Source: Microbacterium invictum
GTDB lineage: Bacteria > Actinomycetota > Actinomycetes > Actinomycetales > Microbacteriaceae
Length of the DNA: 64,000 nt
Direction: 5' to 3'
Assembly (NCBI RefSeq): GCF_014197265.1
Contig: NZ_JACIFH010000001.1
Span: 2,604,001-2,668,000 of the forward strand
Of the stretch, positions 1 to 9,169 are shown in pieces (position 1 is the stretch's first letter; every line of letters begins with the position of its first letter). The notes beneath the pieces were generated by a model. It did no database searches and was not told the origin of the DNA. It worked only from the letters and a program-made list of their open reading frames with translations. The translations under genes and the position numbers were made by a program.

Positions 1-165
1 GACGGTGGCGAACTCATCTTGCTCAAGGGTGCGAACGCACAGAACGAGATTGCGGCCGCCGAGAAGCAGATCCGCAAGTTCAGGCTCTCGAATGTGCGTG
101 TGGAGCCGGTAGGCGTGGACGTGGTGGCAGAGCCCACACGCGTGATCCGCGCTACTGTGCGCTGA
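1..165 (+). CDS. rsmG: 16S rRNA (guanine-527-N7)-methyltransferase RsmG, C-terminal end
   Basis: The frame is open from the window edge to TGA at 163-165 and gives 54 residues. They match the C-terminal part of RsmG/GidB: a LLKG strand (residues 8-11), a charged helix (AAAEKQIRKF), and the closing PTRVIRATVR strand. RsmG methylates G527 of 16S rRNA with SAM. Its place immediately before parA and parB is the standard arrangement near the chromosome origin in Actinobacteria. The SAM-binding N-terminal domain lies outside the window. Confidence 0.85.
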   Translation, partial: DGGELILLKGANAQNEIAAAEKQIRKFRLSNVRVEPVGVDVVAEPTRVIRATVR

Positions 166-360
166 GTCTCCGCCACGCAGATCTCACGAGGCACGAGTCC
201 ACTCTCGAGGTCATCCAACTCTGGGTTGCGGCACTCCGGTGTTGACACTCTTCCGCCCGGACCGCACCGTGATGTGCCGCGTCCCCGTGTCGCGGTGGCA
301 CGAGGAACGGTGCCCCTGGTGGCTTGGCGCCAGAGTGGCCCGGCCCGTGGGCCCACGCGA

Positions 361-376
361 TGTTTCACGTGAAACG
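361..376. promoter_or_regulatory. parS site 1
   Basis: TGTTTCACGTGAAACG matches the universal parS palindrome TGTTTCACGTGAAACA at 15 of 16 positions. ParB (gene at 2395) should nucleate here and spread as a CTP-dependent clamp for origin segregation. Confidence 0.93.
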
Positions 377-536
377 TCCGGCTCCGTGGAATGACCGACG
401 ACGAGACACTCGGCGGGTCGTGGCTATGTCGTCGCGGTGAGTCTGTGTCGCGCGGTGACTGCCGCTCTCGCCCGCCCCCACAAGGCGTGGGTTGTGGCGT
501 GGGTCGCGCACTGCCGTTGCGAACCCACTGAGGCAA

Positions 537-552
537 TGTTTCACGTGAAACG
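537..552. promoter_or_regulatory. parS site 2
   Basis: TGTTTCACGTGAAACG, identical to site 1 and 176 bp downstream of it. It lies in the non-coding rsmG-parA gap. Confidence 0.93.
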
Positions 553-908
553 CGGCTGGTGCAGCACGCTGTGCCGGCGGCACGCCGTCGTTCATCGCCT
601 CCTCCACAGTCCGGCATTGTCCCCGTCGATCCACAGACCTCGATGATGCACCCCTCGCGGGACAGATACTGCTCCACCATCAAAGGATGGACTCGACGCA
701 GATGTGGTCGCCTCGACCTTCGACGTCAACACCCCCCCGTCTCTGCGATCAGATGGCATACGCAGACATCATGGCGCCCGGTCGGGCTCGGATGCCGGGG
801 CATCGCAGGGTCGACGCTCGTCGGTGGCTTCGGACCCGGTGCCGAGATCACTGGTGTCCTGCACGGCCATGATCCCGGCGGCGCTCACCGCGACGTGGTC
901 GTGCCGTG

Positions 909-924
909 CGTTTCACGTGAAACA
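909..924. promoter_or_regulatory. parS site 3
   Basis: CGTTTCACGTGAAACA keeps the full 14-bp palindromic core GTTTCACGTGAAAC; only the first outer base departs from consensus. Confidence 0.92.
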
Positions 925-1052
925 TCCCGCTTCGCGGATCAGGTGGACTGCGCGCGCACGACTGCGCGCAGGCTCAGGGCGTCGGGAATCAGGGCGTCGA
1001 GACTCAGGGCGGGCAGTCCCCGCGGCATTGCGTCCATGGCGAAGGTGCCCAC

Positions 1053-1068
1053 CGTTTCACGTGAAACG
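1053..1068. promoter_or_regulatory. parS site 4
   Basis: CGTTTCACGTGAAACG has the perfect 14-bp core GTTTCACGTGAAAC and lies 144 bp after site 3. Confidence 0.92.
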
Positions 1069-1195
1069 ACGGGCCATGCGGTGACAGTGAAAGGCGAGCC
1101 CCCTTCGTGGCAGCCAGCGTTCGCCGCGCAGCGGCAAGAGCCTGGTTCTGGCGTGAACCGCGTGGGAGCGTCGGGAATGTTCACGGAAGCGTTCA

Positions 1196-2395
1196 GTGTG
1201 GAGTGATGGCCACGATGAACCCCCTACATCTTCCGGATGGCAACTGATGTTTCACGTGAAACGGTGGGTATCCCCGCGACGACAGCGCGAGCGGCCGCGC
1301 GGCCCAGACGACGTCGCTCCCGAAGTCGGATCAGAGAGTGAAGCCGGGGACCACCGATCGATGGAGGACGCACCCGACGCCACCGATTCCGCAGACAACA
1401 CGGCCGATCGGGATCCGAAGCTCGACTACAGTGGAGTGGGCCCCGCGGAACAGGAGTATCAGGTGCAGGAATCGGAGAATGCGACCTCTCCCGCACCCTC
1501 CTTCATGGATAGCCCGATCGCCCGCGAGATCGCCGATCTGGCCTCGCGCCGCAAGGTTCTCGACAGTGTCGATCTCGAGTTCCGCGGTCGCACGCGCGTC
1601 ATCACGATCTCGAACCAGAAGGGTGGCGTCGGCAAGACGACGACCACGGTGAATGTCGCGTCCGCACTCGCGTCGTTGGGTGCCCGCGTCCTCGTCATCG
1701 ATCTCGACCCGCAGGGAAACGCCTCGACCGCCCTCGGGGTGCCACACTCGGCCGAGGTGCCCAGCGTCTACGACGTTCTCATCGACGAGTTCCCGCTGGC
1801 GGACATCATCCAGACCAGTCCCGAGTCGCCCAACCTGCTCTGCGCGCCGAGCACCATCCACCTGGCCGGCGCTGAGATCGAGCTGGTCTCACAGGTCGCG
1901 CGTGAGCACCGCTTGAAGACTGCGCTCGAGGACTACCTCGACTCCACCGAAGAGCGACTGGACTTCGTGCTCATCGACTGCCCACCATCGCTGGGCCTGC
2001 TCACCATCAACGCGTTCACCGCCGCGCAGGAGCTCATGATTCCGATCCAGTGCGAGTATTACGCGCTCGAGGGTCTCAGTCAGCTCCTGGGCAGCGTGCG
2101 CATGATCCAGAAGCACTTGAACCCCTCATTCCACCTGTCCACCATCGTCCTGACGATGTATGACGGCCGCACCCGGCTCGCACAGCAGGTCGCGGAGGAG
2201 GTGCGGACTCATTTCGGCAACGAGGTGCTCGACACCGTGATCCCACGATCAGTGCGCGTGTCCGAGGCGCCCAGCTTCGGGCAGACGGTCATCGCCTACG
2301 ACGGCCAGTCCGCCGGCGCCATCGCCTACCGCGAAGCTGCCGTGGAGATCGCACGACGGGGACCGAACGAACCGACGAACGAGGGGACATCCTGA
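1196..2395 (+). CDS. parA: Chromosome-partitioning ATPase ParA (Soj)
   Basis: ParA is a deviant-Walker ATPase that binds DNA as an ATP dimer and moves ParB-parS complexes to segregate origins. The frame shows the deviant Walker A KGGVGKTT after ISNQ, the FVLIDCPPSLG Walker B region, and the usual end with PRSVRVSEAPSFGQ. The catalytic core begins near PIAREIADL, so everything before it is a low-complexity acidic extension. The start is uncertain: GTG 1196 has GGAAG at 1185-1189, ATG 1247 encodes MFHVKR from parS, and ATG 1361 and ATG 1505 are also in frame with poor ribosome sites. The stop overlaps the parB start (TGATG). The function is secure; only the N-terminus is not. Confidence 0.9.
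   Translation: MWSDGHDEPPTSSGWQLMFHVKRWVSPRRQRERPRGPDDVAPEVGSESEAGDHRSMEDAPDATDSADNTADRDPKLDYSGVGPAEQEYQVQESENATSPAPSFMDSPIAREIADLASRRKVLDSVDLEFRGRTRVITISNQKGGVGKTTTTVNVASALASLGARVLVIDLDPQGNASTALGVPHSAEVPSVYDVLIDEFPLADIIQTSPESPNLLCAPSTIHLAGAEIELVSQVAREHRLKTALEDYLDSTEERLDFVLIDCPPSLGLLTINAFTAAQELMIPIQCEYYALEGLSQLLGSVRMIQKHLNPSFHLSTIVLTMYDGRTRLAQQVAEEVRTHFGNEVLDTVIPRSVRVSEAPSFGQTVIAYDGQSAGAIAYREAAVEIARRGPNEPTNEGTS
1248..1263. promoter_or_regulatory. parS site 5, inside the 5' end of parA
   Basis: TGTTTCACGTGAAACG overlaps an in-frame ATG at 1247, so the site reads as MFHVKR in the ParA frame. ParB loading here could affect parA expression. Whether this ATG is the real start is open (see parA). 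Confidence 0.92.
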
Positions 2396-3375
2396 TGGCT
2401 GCGAAGAGAACCGGTCTGGGGCGCGGAATCGGCGCACTCATCCCGACGACGGATGCCGGCACGGGTGCGCAGCGACCGGTCGATGTGTTCTTCCCGGGCG
2501 CATCGATCGCCACCGCGGTCCGTGAAGAGGAGCAGCCGGCGCAGGAAGAAGCTGAACTCGTCGCGATCCCCGGTACGAGGCTGATCGACGTCGACCCCCA
2601 TGACATCGTTCCCAACCCCCGCCAGCCGCGCCTGCACTTCGACCACGACGACCTGGCGGAACTGGTCCACAGCGTTCGCGAGTTCGGTGTCCTCCAGCCG
2701 GTCGTGGTCCGTACGAACGACGACGGCAAGTACGAGCTCATCATGGGTGAGCGCCGCACCCGCGCAGCCCGGGAGGCGGGCCTCACGGCGATTCCGGCGA
2801 TCGTCCGCGACACCGCCGACGAGCACCTCCTGCGCGACGCCCTCCTCGAGAACCTCCACCGGTCTGAGCTGAACCCCCTCGAAGAGGCGTCGGCCTACCA
2901 GCAGCTGCTCGAAGACTTCGGCATCACCCAGGAAGAGCTCGCCGGGCGCATCGGCCGCTCGCGTCCTCAGATCAGCAACACGATCAGGTTGCTGCGCCTG
3001 CCGATGCCGGTGCAGCAGAGGGTGGCCGCCGGCGTGCTCACCGCCGGCCACGCCCGCGCGATCTTGTCACTCGAGAACGAGGACGCCATGCAGCGCCTCG
3101 CCGACAAGATCGTCAACGAAGACCTGTCAGTGCGTGCCGCAGAGGCCGCGGCGAAGAAGCCTGACGCGGGCGGTCAGCGCAGCGCTGCACCGAAGGCCGG
3201 CGGTCGTCGCGCGCACCTCGATGAGGTCGCCGAGCGGCTGGGCGACCGTCTCAACACCAAGGTGAAAGTGACTCTGACCGCAAGAAAAGGCCAGATCATC
3301 GTTGATTTCGCTACCATTCAGGATCTGAACCGGATTCTGGCCGAACTCGGCGAGACCGAGTACGGCGCGTTCTGA
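2395..3375 (+). CDS. parB: Chromosome-partitioning protein ParB (Spo0J)
   Basis: ParB is the parS-binding CTPase clamp that works with ParA and loads condensin. The 326-residue protein starts with the usual LGRGIGALIP motif. It then has the ParB/Srx fold with the GERR nucleotide motif (GERRTRAAREAG) and the ENLHRSELNPLEEA arginine patch. A helix-turn-helix for parS recognition follows (ITQEELAGRIGRSRPQISNT), and the C-terminal dimerisation domain ends in YGAF. The start ATG overlaps the parA stop by one base, so the pair is translationally coupled. Its targets are the five parS sites upstream. Confidence 0.97.
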   Translation: MAAKRTGLGRGIGALIPTTDAGTGAQRPVDVFFPGASIATAVREEEQPAQEEAELVAIPGTRLIDVDPHDIVPNPRQPRLHFDHDDLAELVHSVREFGVLQPVVVRTNDDGKYELIMGERRTRAAREAGLTAIPAIVRDTADEHLLRDALLENLHRSELNPLEEASAYQQLLEDFGITQEELAGRIGRSRPQISNTIRLLRLPMPVQQRVAAGVLTAGHARAILSLENEDAMQRLADKIVNEDLSVRAAEAAAKKPDAGGQRSAAPKAGGRRAHLDEVAERLGDRLNTKVKVTLTARKGQIIVDFATIQDLNRILAELGETEYGAF

Positions 3376-3394
3376 TCGGACGTAGGCTGGTGAG

Positions 3395-3736
3395 GTGTTC
3401 GATCAGCCCCACCAGCCGCGCAGCGTCAGCCTTGAGGTGTTGCGCGCCGAGGCTGACGACGAATTGTCGGTGCTGATCGAAGCGCGTCTGCGCCACGGTG
3501 AAGACCCGTGGGACTTCATGGAAGTGCTGCCTTCGGTCGACGAACTCGTCGTCATGACCATCCGGCACGAGCGGCTCGACCTTGCGGGCATCACGCACCC
3601 GTCGGCTGCGCAGAACTACGAGATGCTCCGGCAGATCGCCCTCGACCATCCGCCTCTCGTCGAGACGGTCTGGCGTCTGCTCGGCCGGCCTCCGCACAGA
3701 ATCTGGGATTCGTCATCCCCGGCGGAGGCCAGCTGA
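3395..3736 (+). CDS. Small conserved hypothetical protein downstream of parB
   Basis: A 113-residue acidic soluble protein with a GTG start 19 bases after parB. No signal peptide, membrane segment, cysteine motif or recognised domain is visible. It is mostly predicted helix, with a conserved-looking block DPWDFMEVLPSVDELVV. It runs in the parAB direction and is convergent with trxA, ending seven bases before the trxA stop. Similar short proteins sit between parB and trxA in related actinobacteria, but I cannot assign a role. Codon use and tight packing support a real gene. Confidence 0.65.
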   Translation: MFDQPHQPRSVSLEVLRAEADDELSVLIEARLRHGEDPWDFMEVLPSVDELVVMTIRHERLDLAGITHPSAAQNYEMLRQIALDHPPLVETVWRLLGRPPHRIWDSSSPAEAS

Positions 3737-3743
3737 CGCGGGA

Positions 3744-4067
3744 TCAGCCGATGTAGGTGGCGAGATCCTGCTCGAGTGCGAACTTCGGCTTCGCGCCGAT
3801 GATCGTCTTCTCGACCTCGCCCTTGCTGAACACCTTCATCGCGGGGATCGAGGTGATCTGGTACTGCATCGCGAGGTTCGGGTTCTCGTCGACGTTGAGC
3901 TTGAGCACCGTGATCTTCTCGGGGTGCTCGGTGGCGATCTCGTCGAGAATCGGGCCGACCATGCGGCACGGGCCGCACCAGGCTGCCCAGAAGTCCACGA
4001 GGACCGGGCCCTCAGCGTCGATGACGTCCTGCTGCCAGGTGCTCTCGCTCGTGGCCTTGGCGGTCAT
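3744..4067 (-). CDS. trxA: Thioredoxin
   Basis: A 107-residue single-domain thioredoxin, the usual length. The redox site WCGPC follows VDFWAA, the cis-proline loop is ITSIPAM, and the fold ends with the FALEQDLATYI helix. It reduces cytoplasmic disulfides and is regenerated by TrxB, encoded just upstream on the same strand. GGGAGAG lies about six bases before ATG 4067. The leader contains a 19-bp tandem duplication. Confidence 0.97.
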   Translation of the reverse strand: MTAKATSESTWQQDVIDAEGPVLVDFWAAWCGPCRMVGPILDEIATEHPEKITVLKLNVDENPNLAMQYQITSIPAMKVFSKGEVEKTIIGAKPKFALEQDLATYIG

Positions 4068-4078
4068 AGTGTCTCTCC

Positions 4079-4116
4079 CTTGTTGGCGTGTGAAGTCCTT
4101 GTTGGCGTGTGAAGTC
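4079..4116. repeat. Tandem 19-bp duplication in the trxA leader
   Basis: CTTGTTGGCGTGTGAAGTC occurs twice in perfect head-to-tail order (4079-4097 and 4098-4116), immediately upstream of the trxA ribosome-binding site. It may be a doubled regulatory site or a recent slippage product. Confidence 0.85.
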
Positions 4117-4172
4117 GTGTCACGCGCAAGGCGTCACCGTCGACAACGCACGAGTGCGACGGAATGTTCCGG

Positions 4173-5180
4173 TCACGCGGCGTCGGCGTCGGGAAGGCCG
4201 TCGATCTCGGCGCCCTTCACGTCGGGCGCACCGGCATCGGCACGCGCAGCGAGGTAGTGCTCGACATCGAGGGCCGCGACCGTGCCGCTGCCGGCCGCGG
4301 TGACGGCCTGACGGTAGGTGGGGTCGATGACGTCGCCGGCAGCGAACACACCCGGCACCGAGGTGCGCGAGGTGCGGCCGTCGACCCAGACCGTGCCGTG
4401 CTCTGTCAGGTCGAGCTTCTCGTGGACGAGGTGGGTGCGCGGGTCGTTTCCGATCGCGACGAACACGCCCTCGAGCGGCAGTTCGCTGGTGGTGCCGTCG
4501 ACGGTGTTGCGCAGGACGATCGCGGTCACCGCGCCGTCGCCGAGGATGTCGATCACTTCGCTGTTCCAGACGAACTCGATCTTCTCGTTCGCGATCGCGC
4601 GCTCCTGCATGATCTTCGAGGCACGCAACTCATCGCGACGGTGGATGACGTAGACCTTCGAGGCGAACTTGGTGAGGAACGTGGCCTCTTCCATCGCCGA
4701 GTCGCCACCGCCGACGACCGCGATCGCGCGGTCGCGGAAGAAGAAACCGTCGCACGTCGCGCAGTACGAGACGCCGTGACCCGAGAGCCGGGCCTCGCCC
4801 TCGATGCCGATCTTGCGGGGGGCCGATCCGGTGGCGAAGACGACCGTTGCGGCCTCGTGCACGGTGCCGCTGCCGAGCGTGACCGTCTTGACGTCGCCGT
4901 CCAGGTCGAGCTCCACGACGTCGTCGTAGACGACGTGTGCCCCGAACCGCTCGGCCTGCTCCTGCATCTTCGTCATGAGGTCGGGACCCATGATGCCTTC
5001 GGGGAAGCCCGGGAAGTTCTCGACGTCGGTGGTGTTCATCAGTTCGCCGCCGGCTTCGACCGAGCTGGCGATCACGAGAGGCTCGAGGTTCGCGCGTGCC
5101 GCGTAGATGGCTGCGGTGTATCCCGCGGGACCCGACCCGATGATGATGACCTGACGCACGACATTGCCTTCCTCTGACAT
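4173..5180 (-). CDS. trxB: Thioredoxin-disulfide reductase
   Basis: A 335-residue low-molecular-weight flavoprotein that passes electrons from NADPH through FAD and a disulfide to TrxA. The FAD site GSGPAGYTAA is near the N-terminus, the redox site CATC sits in SYCATCDGFF, the NADPH site is GGGDSAMEEA, and the second FAD motif is GVFAAGDVID. The ATG at 5180 (MSEEGN) is chosen because GGAG lies seven bases upstream; an extended open frame before it has no start support. It is divergent from nothing and lies directly upstream of trxA, so the two probably share expression. Confidence 0.96.
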   Translation of the reverse strand: MSEEGNVVRQVIIIGSGPAGYTAAIYAARANLEPLVIASSVEAGGELMNTTDVENFPGFPEGIMGPDLMTKMQEQAERFGAHVVYDDVVELDLDGDVKTVTLGSGTVHEAATVVFATGSAPRKIGIEGEARLSGHGVSYCATCDGFFFRDRAIAVVGGGDSAMEEATFLTKFASKVYVIHRRDELRASKIMQERAIANEKIEFVWNSEVIDILGDGAVTAIVLRNTVDGTTSELPLEGVFVAIGNDPRTHLVHEKLDLTEHGTVWVDGRTSRTSVPGVFAAGDVIDPTYRQAVTAAGSGTVAALDVEHYLAARADAGAPDVKGAEIDGLPDADAA

Positions 5181-5268
5181 GGGGCGCTCCGGCCCCACCG
5201 CGTGCAACCCATCGTAATCGCGCGGCATTCCCGTGCCCGTCTTCTTTCGCTGGGTGGATGCCGGAGTG

Positions 5269-6867
5269 TCAGCGCCCCGGCAGGAAGCGCCGCACCGCGC
5301 GGGTGGCCGCCTGCAGCTCGGGTGCCCGGACGAGGGCCAGCGCGCCGAGGTAGACGAGCAGTGACACCGCACCGATCACGATCATCGCCACGAGCGCGGG
5401 ACCCCGGTCGGAGGCGGCCCACCCGTCGACGCCCCCCAGGAGCAGGAATGTGAGCCATCCGGCCGCCGTTGCCGGCACCGCCGCCACGAGGAACCGGACG
5501 TATGCCCCGGCCGCGCGGGTCAGGCCGAGGGGACCGATCTTGCGACGCAGCAGCCATACGGCAAGGCCCAGCTGGACGATGTTGGCGATGGACTGCCCCA
5601 GCGCGATGCCGAAGGCCAGCAGCGTCACCGGCAGGGTCAGGGAGGCGATGACAGCGGTCACCGAGACGAGGATCGCCTGCACGAGGGTGAACAGGAACGG
5701 AGTGCGCGTGTCGTGATACGCGTAGAAGGTGCGCTGCAGCACGAACTGCACCGACAGCGGCACCAGGGCCACCAGGTAGGCGCCCAGGACCAGCGCGAAC
5801 GAGACCGCGTTGGTCGCCGAGTCGGTGAAGACTCGTGAGATCGGCACGATCGCGGCCACGATCGCCGCGAGGGCGCCGACGATGAAGACGCCGATGATGC
5901 GCGTGGACGTGTCGAGGTCGGCACGGACCGACTCCGTCCGCCCCGCCGCGGCGTGCTCGCTCAGCTGGGTGAAGTACGGGGTTCCGATCGACAGCACGAT
6001 GACCGAGAACGGGAGCATGAAGACGAGCCAGGCGAACTGCATGGCCGCCACTCCGGCGCCCGCATCGGAGGCCTCGCCGACCAGGTTGACCTGGATCGCG
6101 CCCGCGATCTGGCCGACGACGACCATCAGGAAGGTCCAGCCGGCGAGGCGCCCGATGTGACGCAGTCCGATGCCGCGCCAATGGAAGTCGGGACGCACGT
6201 GCAGGCCCGCGCGGCGCCAGAACAGCAGGAGGACGAGGGCCTGGGCGATGATGCCGAGTGTTGCGGTGCCGGCGATGAGCGCGATCATCTCCGGCGTCCA
6301 CCCGATCACACCGGAGTGCGCCCCGAACACGATGATGAAGGCGCTGAACCCGATGATCGAGACGATGTTGTTGATGATGGGCGACCAGGCGAACGGGCCG
6401 AAGATGCGCCGGGCGTTGAGGATCTCGCCGAGCAGGGCATAGAGGCCGTAGAAGAACAGCTGCGGCAGGCACCAGTACGCGAACGCGAGAGTGAGCGCGA
6501 TGGTTTCGGGTCCCATGCGCGACCCGTAGATCTGGACGAGCACCGGCGCCAGGATGACGGCGAGCACCGTGGTCGCGGCCAGGGCGATGACGCCCAGGGT
6601 GAGCAGCTTCGAGACGAAGGCGCTGCCGCGGTCCTCGTGCCGGGCCGCCTTGATGATCTGCGGCACGATGACGCCCGCGAGCAGGCCCGACGAGATGATC
6701 GCGTAGATGTTGTTGGGCAGCTGGTTGGCCACGGCGAATGCGTTGGCCGCGCCGCCTCCGACCACGGGAAGGGCGGCGGCGAGCACGACGTTGCGCACCA
6801 GGCCGGTGGCGCGTGAGACGAGCGTGCCGGCTCCGACGAGCGCGCTGGCGCGGCCGACGCTAGACAT
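5269..6867 (-). CDS. murJ: Lipid II flippase MurJ (MviN family)
   Basis: A 532-residue polytopic protein of the MOP superfamily that flips the peptidoglycan precursor lipid II. It begins MSSVGRASALVGAGT and carries the typical SRATGLVRN helix-1 motif, with about 14 hydrophobic segments spread to the C-terminal LVYLGALALVR. Start ATG 6867 overlaps the stop of the upstream DUF6049 gene by eight bases, arguing against the longer frame, which would prepend a repetitive stretch. The murJ-DUF6049-cca neighbourhood is typical of Actinobacteria. Confidence 0.93.
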   Translation of the reverse strand: MSSVGRASALVGAGTLVSRATGLVRNVVLAAALPVVGGGAANAFAVANQLPNNIYAIISSGLLAGVIVPQIIKAARHEDRGSAFVSKLLTLGVIALAATTVLAVILAPVLVQIYGSRMGPETIALTLAFAYWCLPQLFFYGLYALLGEILNARRIFGPFAWSPIINNIVSIIGFSAFIIVFGAHSGVIGWTPEMIALIAGTATLGIIAQALVLLLFWRRAGLHVRPDFHWRGIGLRHIGRLAGWTFLMVVVGQIAGAIQVNLVGEASDAGAGVAAMQFAWLVFMLPFSVIVLSIGTPYFTQLSEHAAAGRTESVRADLDTSTRIIGVFIVGALAAIVAAIVPISRVFTDSATNAVSFALVLGAYLVALVPLSVQFVLQRTFYAYHDTRTPFLFTLVQAILVSVTAVIASLTLPVTLLAFGIALGQSIANIVQLGLAVWLLRRKIGPLGLTRAAGAYVRFLVAAVPATAAGWLTFLLLGGVDGWAASDRGPALVAMIVIGAVSLLVYLGALALVRAPELQAATRAVRRFLPGR

Positions 6868-9022
6868 CGTCCCGCTCGCGATCGCCACCGGCATCCACAT
6901 CGCCCGCACCGGCATCACCGGCATCCAGATCACCGGCACCGGCACGACGCGAGCGCATGCGTGTCACGGTGCGGATCGCGCCGAGCGCGAGCATGCCGAC
7001 GACCAGCACGGCCATCACGACGAAGCCGATGCCCTCCCACTCGGCGCGCACCGACACCTCGACGCGCACCTCGTCGCCGATCGCGACCATCGTCGGGCTG
7101 CGCAGCCGCAGGTCGATCGAGGATTCGCCGCTGCCGACGCGGGCTTCGACGGGAACTTCGACACGCGTGTTCTGCTGGGCACCGGCGTCGACGGGGGTGG
7201 TGCTCTGCACCACGAGCCGCGGGTCGTTCGGGTGGGCCAGCAGCACCAGCGACACCGGCCAGGGCAGATCGTTGCGGATCGTGAACTGCATCGGGGTGCT
7301 CGAACCCAGCAGCGTCTGATCGCTCTTGGGCTCGATGCCCACCGCGTTGAGGGTGGTCGCCGTCGCGGCCGTATGGTCGGCGACCGCCGAGACCCAGGCT
7401 TCGGGCGCATCGCGCCAGCCGTTGCCCAGCAGCTGCAGGATCGAGGCGCGCTCGGGACCGGTGATCAGCGTCGGGTCGTCGAGGATCGTCGCGAACGCCG
7501 CCAGCTCGGACTCGCCGCGCTGGAACGACTCGAGCGCCGCGCCGCGTGCGGTCTCGGGCTCGGCATCGGCGATCGTGGTGGTGACGGCGGGCTGTGCGAC
7601 GAGCTCGTCGAATCCGATGGCTTCGCGGCCGGGAAGGCCCGTGGCCGCCGAGAGCGCGTCGCGCAGCGCGCTGACCGTGCGCCCGGTGCCGCGGTCGATC
7701 GTGACCAGCATCGCGCTGCCTGCCGGCGCCAGCTCGGCGTAGGCGGTCGCGGCGGCCAGGGCGCCGTCGCGGGCGACCTCGCCGGTCGAGGTCGACGCGC
7801 GCTGCAGCGCCGCCGAGACCTCGGCGTCGTAGACGAGCAGGTCGGCCTCGCCGGAGGTCGCGTGCGGCTCCGAGGCCGTGGATGCCGTGGACGAGGGCAC
7901 CAGCACGTACGGCGACTCGTCCGAGACGACGGCCCCCAGCGTCTCCACCACGTCAGGGCCCGCCGTGCCGGTCGCCGGCCAGAAGAGGGTGCCGACGGCC
8001 GGACCGATGTCCAGCAGCGCTTCGGTGTCGGGCAGCATCGGCGCACCGAGCTCGGGTGTCGGGGTGGGCGACGGCGTGGTGGTGGGCTCGGTCAGGCCGG
8101 TGAAGTCCGCGGCATCCAGATACGGAGCCAGAGTGGGCACGGTGAGGGGCCGCGACAGCCCGGCCAGGACCTGACTCGCGAGATCGGCGTCGCCGAACTG
8201 CAGGGCGAAGCGCTCGTTGGGCAGCGTCAGCAGGTCTTCGAGCCACAGCACGGCCGACTCGGGCGCCGTCGTGCCGAGCGCGCGGATCGCCGCCGGGATC
8301 GCCGGGTCGATCGCCAGGATCGCCCGCGTGCCGCGCACCGCATCCACCTGGTCGCGCAGCGTGCCGCCCTCGCCGGTGTAGGAGGCGAGCTCCTCGGCGG
8401 TGAGCAGCCCTTCGCCGGTCGGGGGCGCCGTGATCGGCATCACGATCGCGAGAGAGCCCACGGGGTCGGTCGCTGCCCCCGGCACGGTGATGACGGCGGG
8501 GGCGGTCACGGTGCGCGTGTCGGCGGTGTATGTCGCCAGCAGCGGATACACCCCGGGCAGCAGGTCCTCACTGCCGAAGTCCTCGGCGTCGACCACGAGA
8601 TCGAGCGTGCGCTCGCCGAGCGGCGGGATGACCTCGATCGTGACGTCGGTCAGCGCGTCGAGCGACGCGTCGGAGTGCTCGTCGCCCAGCCAGGCGGTGA
8701 TGGCCGCCCGATCGGTCAGCGGCGTGCGCCCGAGCGACAGGACGACCTCGCCACCGCGCACGGACGACGATGTGCGGTTGGTGGCGGCGAGGGTGACGAA
8801 CAGGCTCTGGCCCGGATTCACGATGCCGTCGCCACGGGGCGCCATCGTGAAGGAGAACGTCTCATCGGCGGTGGCGGTGGCAGCCGTGGCCGGCGTGAGG
8901 GGCGCGACGACCAGTGCGAGCAGCACGAGGAGTGCCCCGACGGCCGTCGCCAGAGGTCGGCGCACGCCGCCGCCGCTGATGCGCGGGGCACGCAGGCCTG
9001 TGACAGGCGGGTTCATGGTCAT
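6860..9022 (-). CDS. DUF6049 family exported, membrane-anchored protein
   Basis: About 720 residues. A signal peptide (hydrophobic VGALLVLLALVVAPLTPATA) follows an arginine-rich start, the long middle is an extracellular mixed domain, and a single C-terminal membrane helix (FVVMAVLVVGMLALGA) precedes an arginine stretch and an Asp/Gly-rich tail. This layout and the place between murJ and cca match DUF6049. Function is unknown; coupling to murJ suggests an envelope role, which is inference. ATG 9022 is preferred (AGGAG 12 bases upstream); a second ATG at 9016 is possible. The much longer open frame beyond 9022 is antisense to the neighbouring methyltransferase. Confidence 0.8.
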   Translation of the reverse strand: MTMNPPVTGLRAPRISGGGVRRPLATAVGALLVLLALVVAPLTPATAATATADETFSFTMAPRGDGIVNPGQSLFVTLAATNRTSSSVRGGEVVLSLGRTPLTDRAAITAWLGDEHSDASLDALTDVTIEVIPPLGERTLDLVVDAEDFGSEDLLPGVYPLLATYTADTRTVTAPAVITVPGAATDPVGSLAIVMPITAPPTGEGLLTAEELASYTGEGGTLRDQVDAVRGTRAILAIDPAIPAAIRALGTTAPESAVLWLEDLLTLPNERFALQFGDADLASQVLAGLSRPLTVPTLAPYLDAADFTGLTEPTTTPSPTPTPELGAPMLPDTEALLDIGPAVGTLFWPATGTAGPDVVETLGAVVSDESPYVLVPSSTASTASEPHATSGEADLLVYDAEVSAALQRASTSTGEVARDGALAAATAYAELAPAGSAMLVTIDRGTGRTVSALRDALSAATGLPGREAIGFDELVAQPAVTTTIADAEPETARGAALESFQRGESELAAFATILDDPTLITGPERASILQLLGNGWRDAPEAWVSAVADHTAATATTLNAVGIEPKSDQTLLGSSTPMQFTIRNDLPWPVSLVLLAHPNDPRLVVQSTTPVDAGAQQNTRVEVPVEARVGSGESSIDLRLRSPTMVAIGDEVRVEVSVRAEWEGIGFVVMAVLVVGMLALGAIRTVTRMRSRRAGAGDLDAGDAGAGDVDAGGDRERDDV

Positions 9023-9169
9023 GGCGGGAATCGACTCCTGTGCGATCCATGACCGCACGATCAGGTGCGATTCTAGGGTCACCGGCTCTGCCGGACCTGA
9101 GTGACCGGCCGCACTGCGCCGTATTGCCCGCGACGCGGCCGCCGTGCCCGCGATGTATGGAGACCTGCG

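Larger units (their letters stand above)
166..1195. other. rsmG-parA intergenic region carrying parS sites
   Basis: About 1 kb without a convincing gene. Short open frames here look random and several contain translated parS (FHVK). The notable content is four 16-bp parS palindromes, with a fifth just beyond at the parA start; they are listed separately. No RNA gene or clear terminator is visible. Confidence 0.6.

Noticed and set aside
6707..9052. Long plus-strand open frame (781 codons) opposite murJ and DUF6049
   Set aside because: High-GC antisense artefact: composition is Arg/Gly/Ala-rich without domains, while the minus-strand proteins are clear families.
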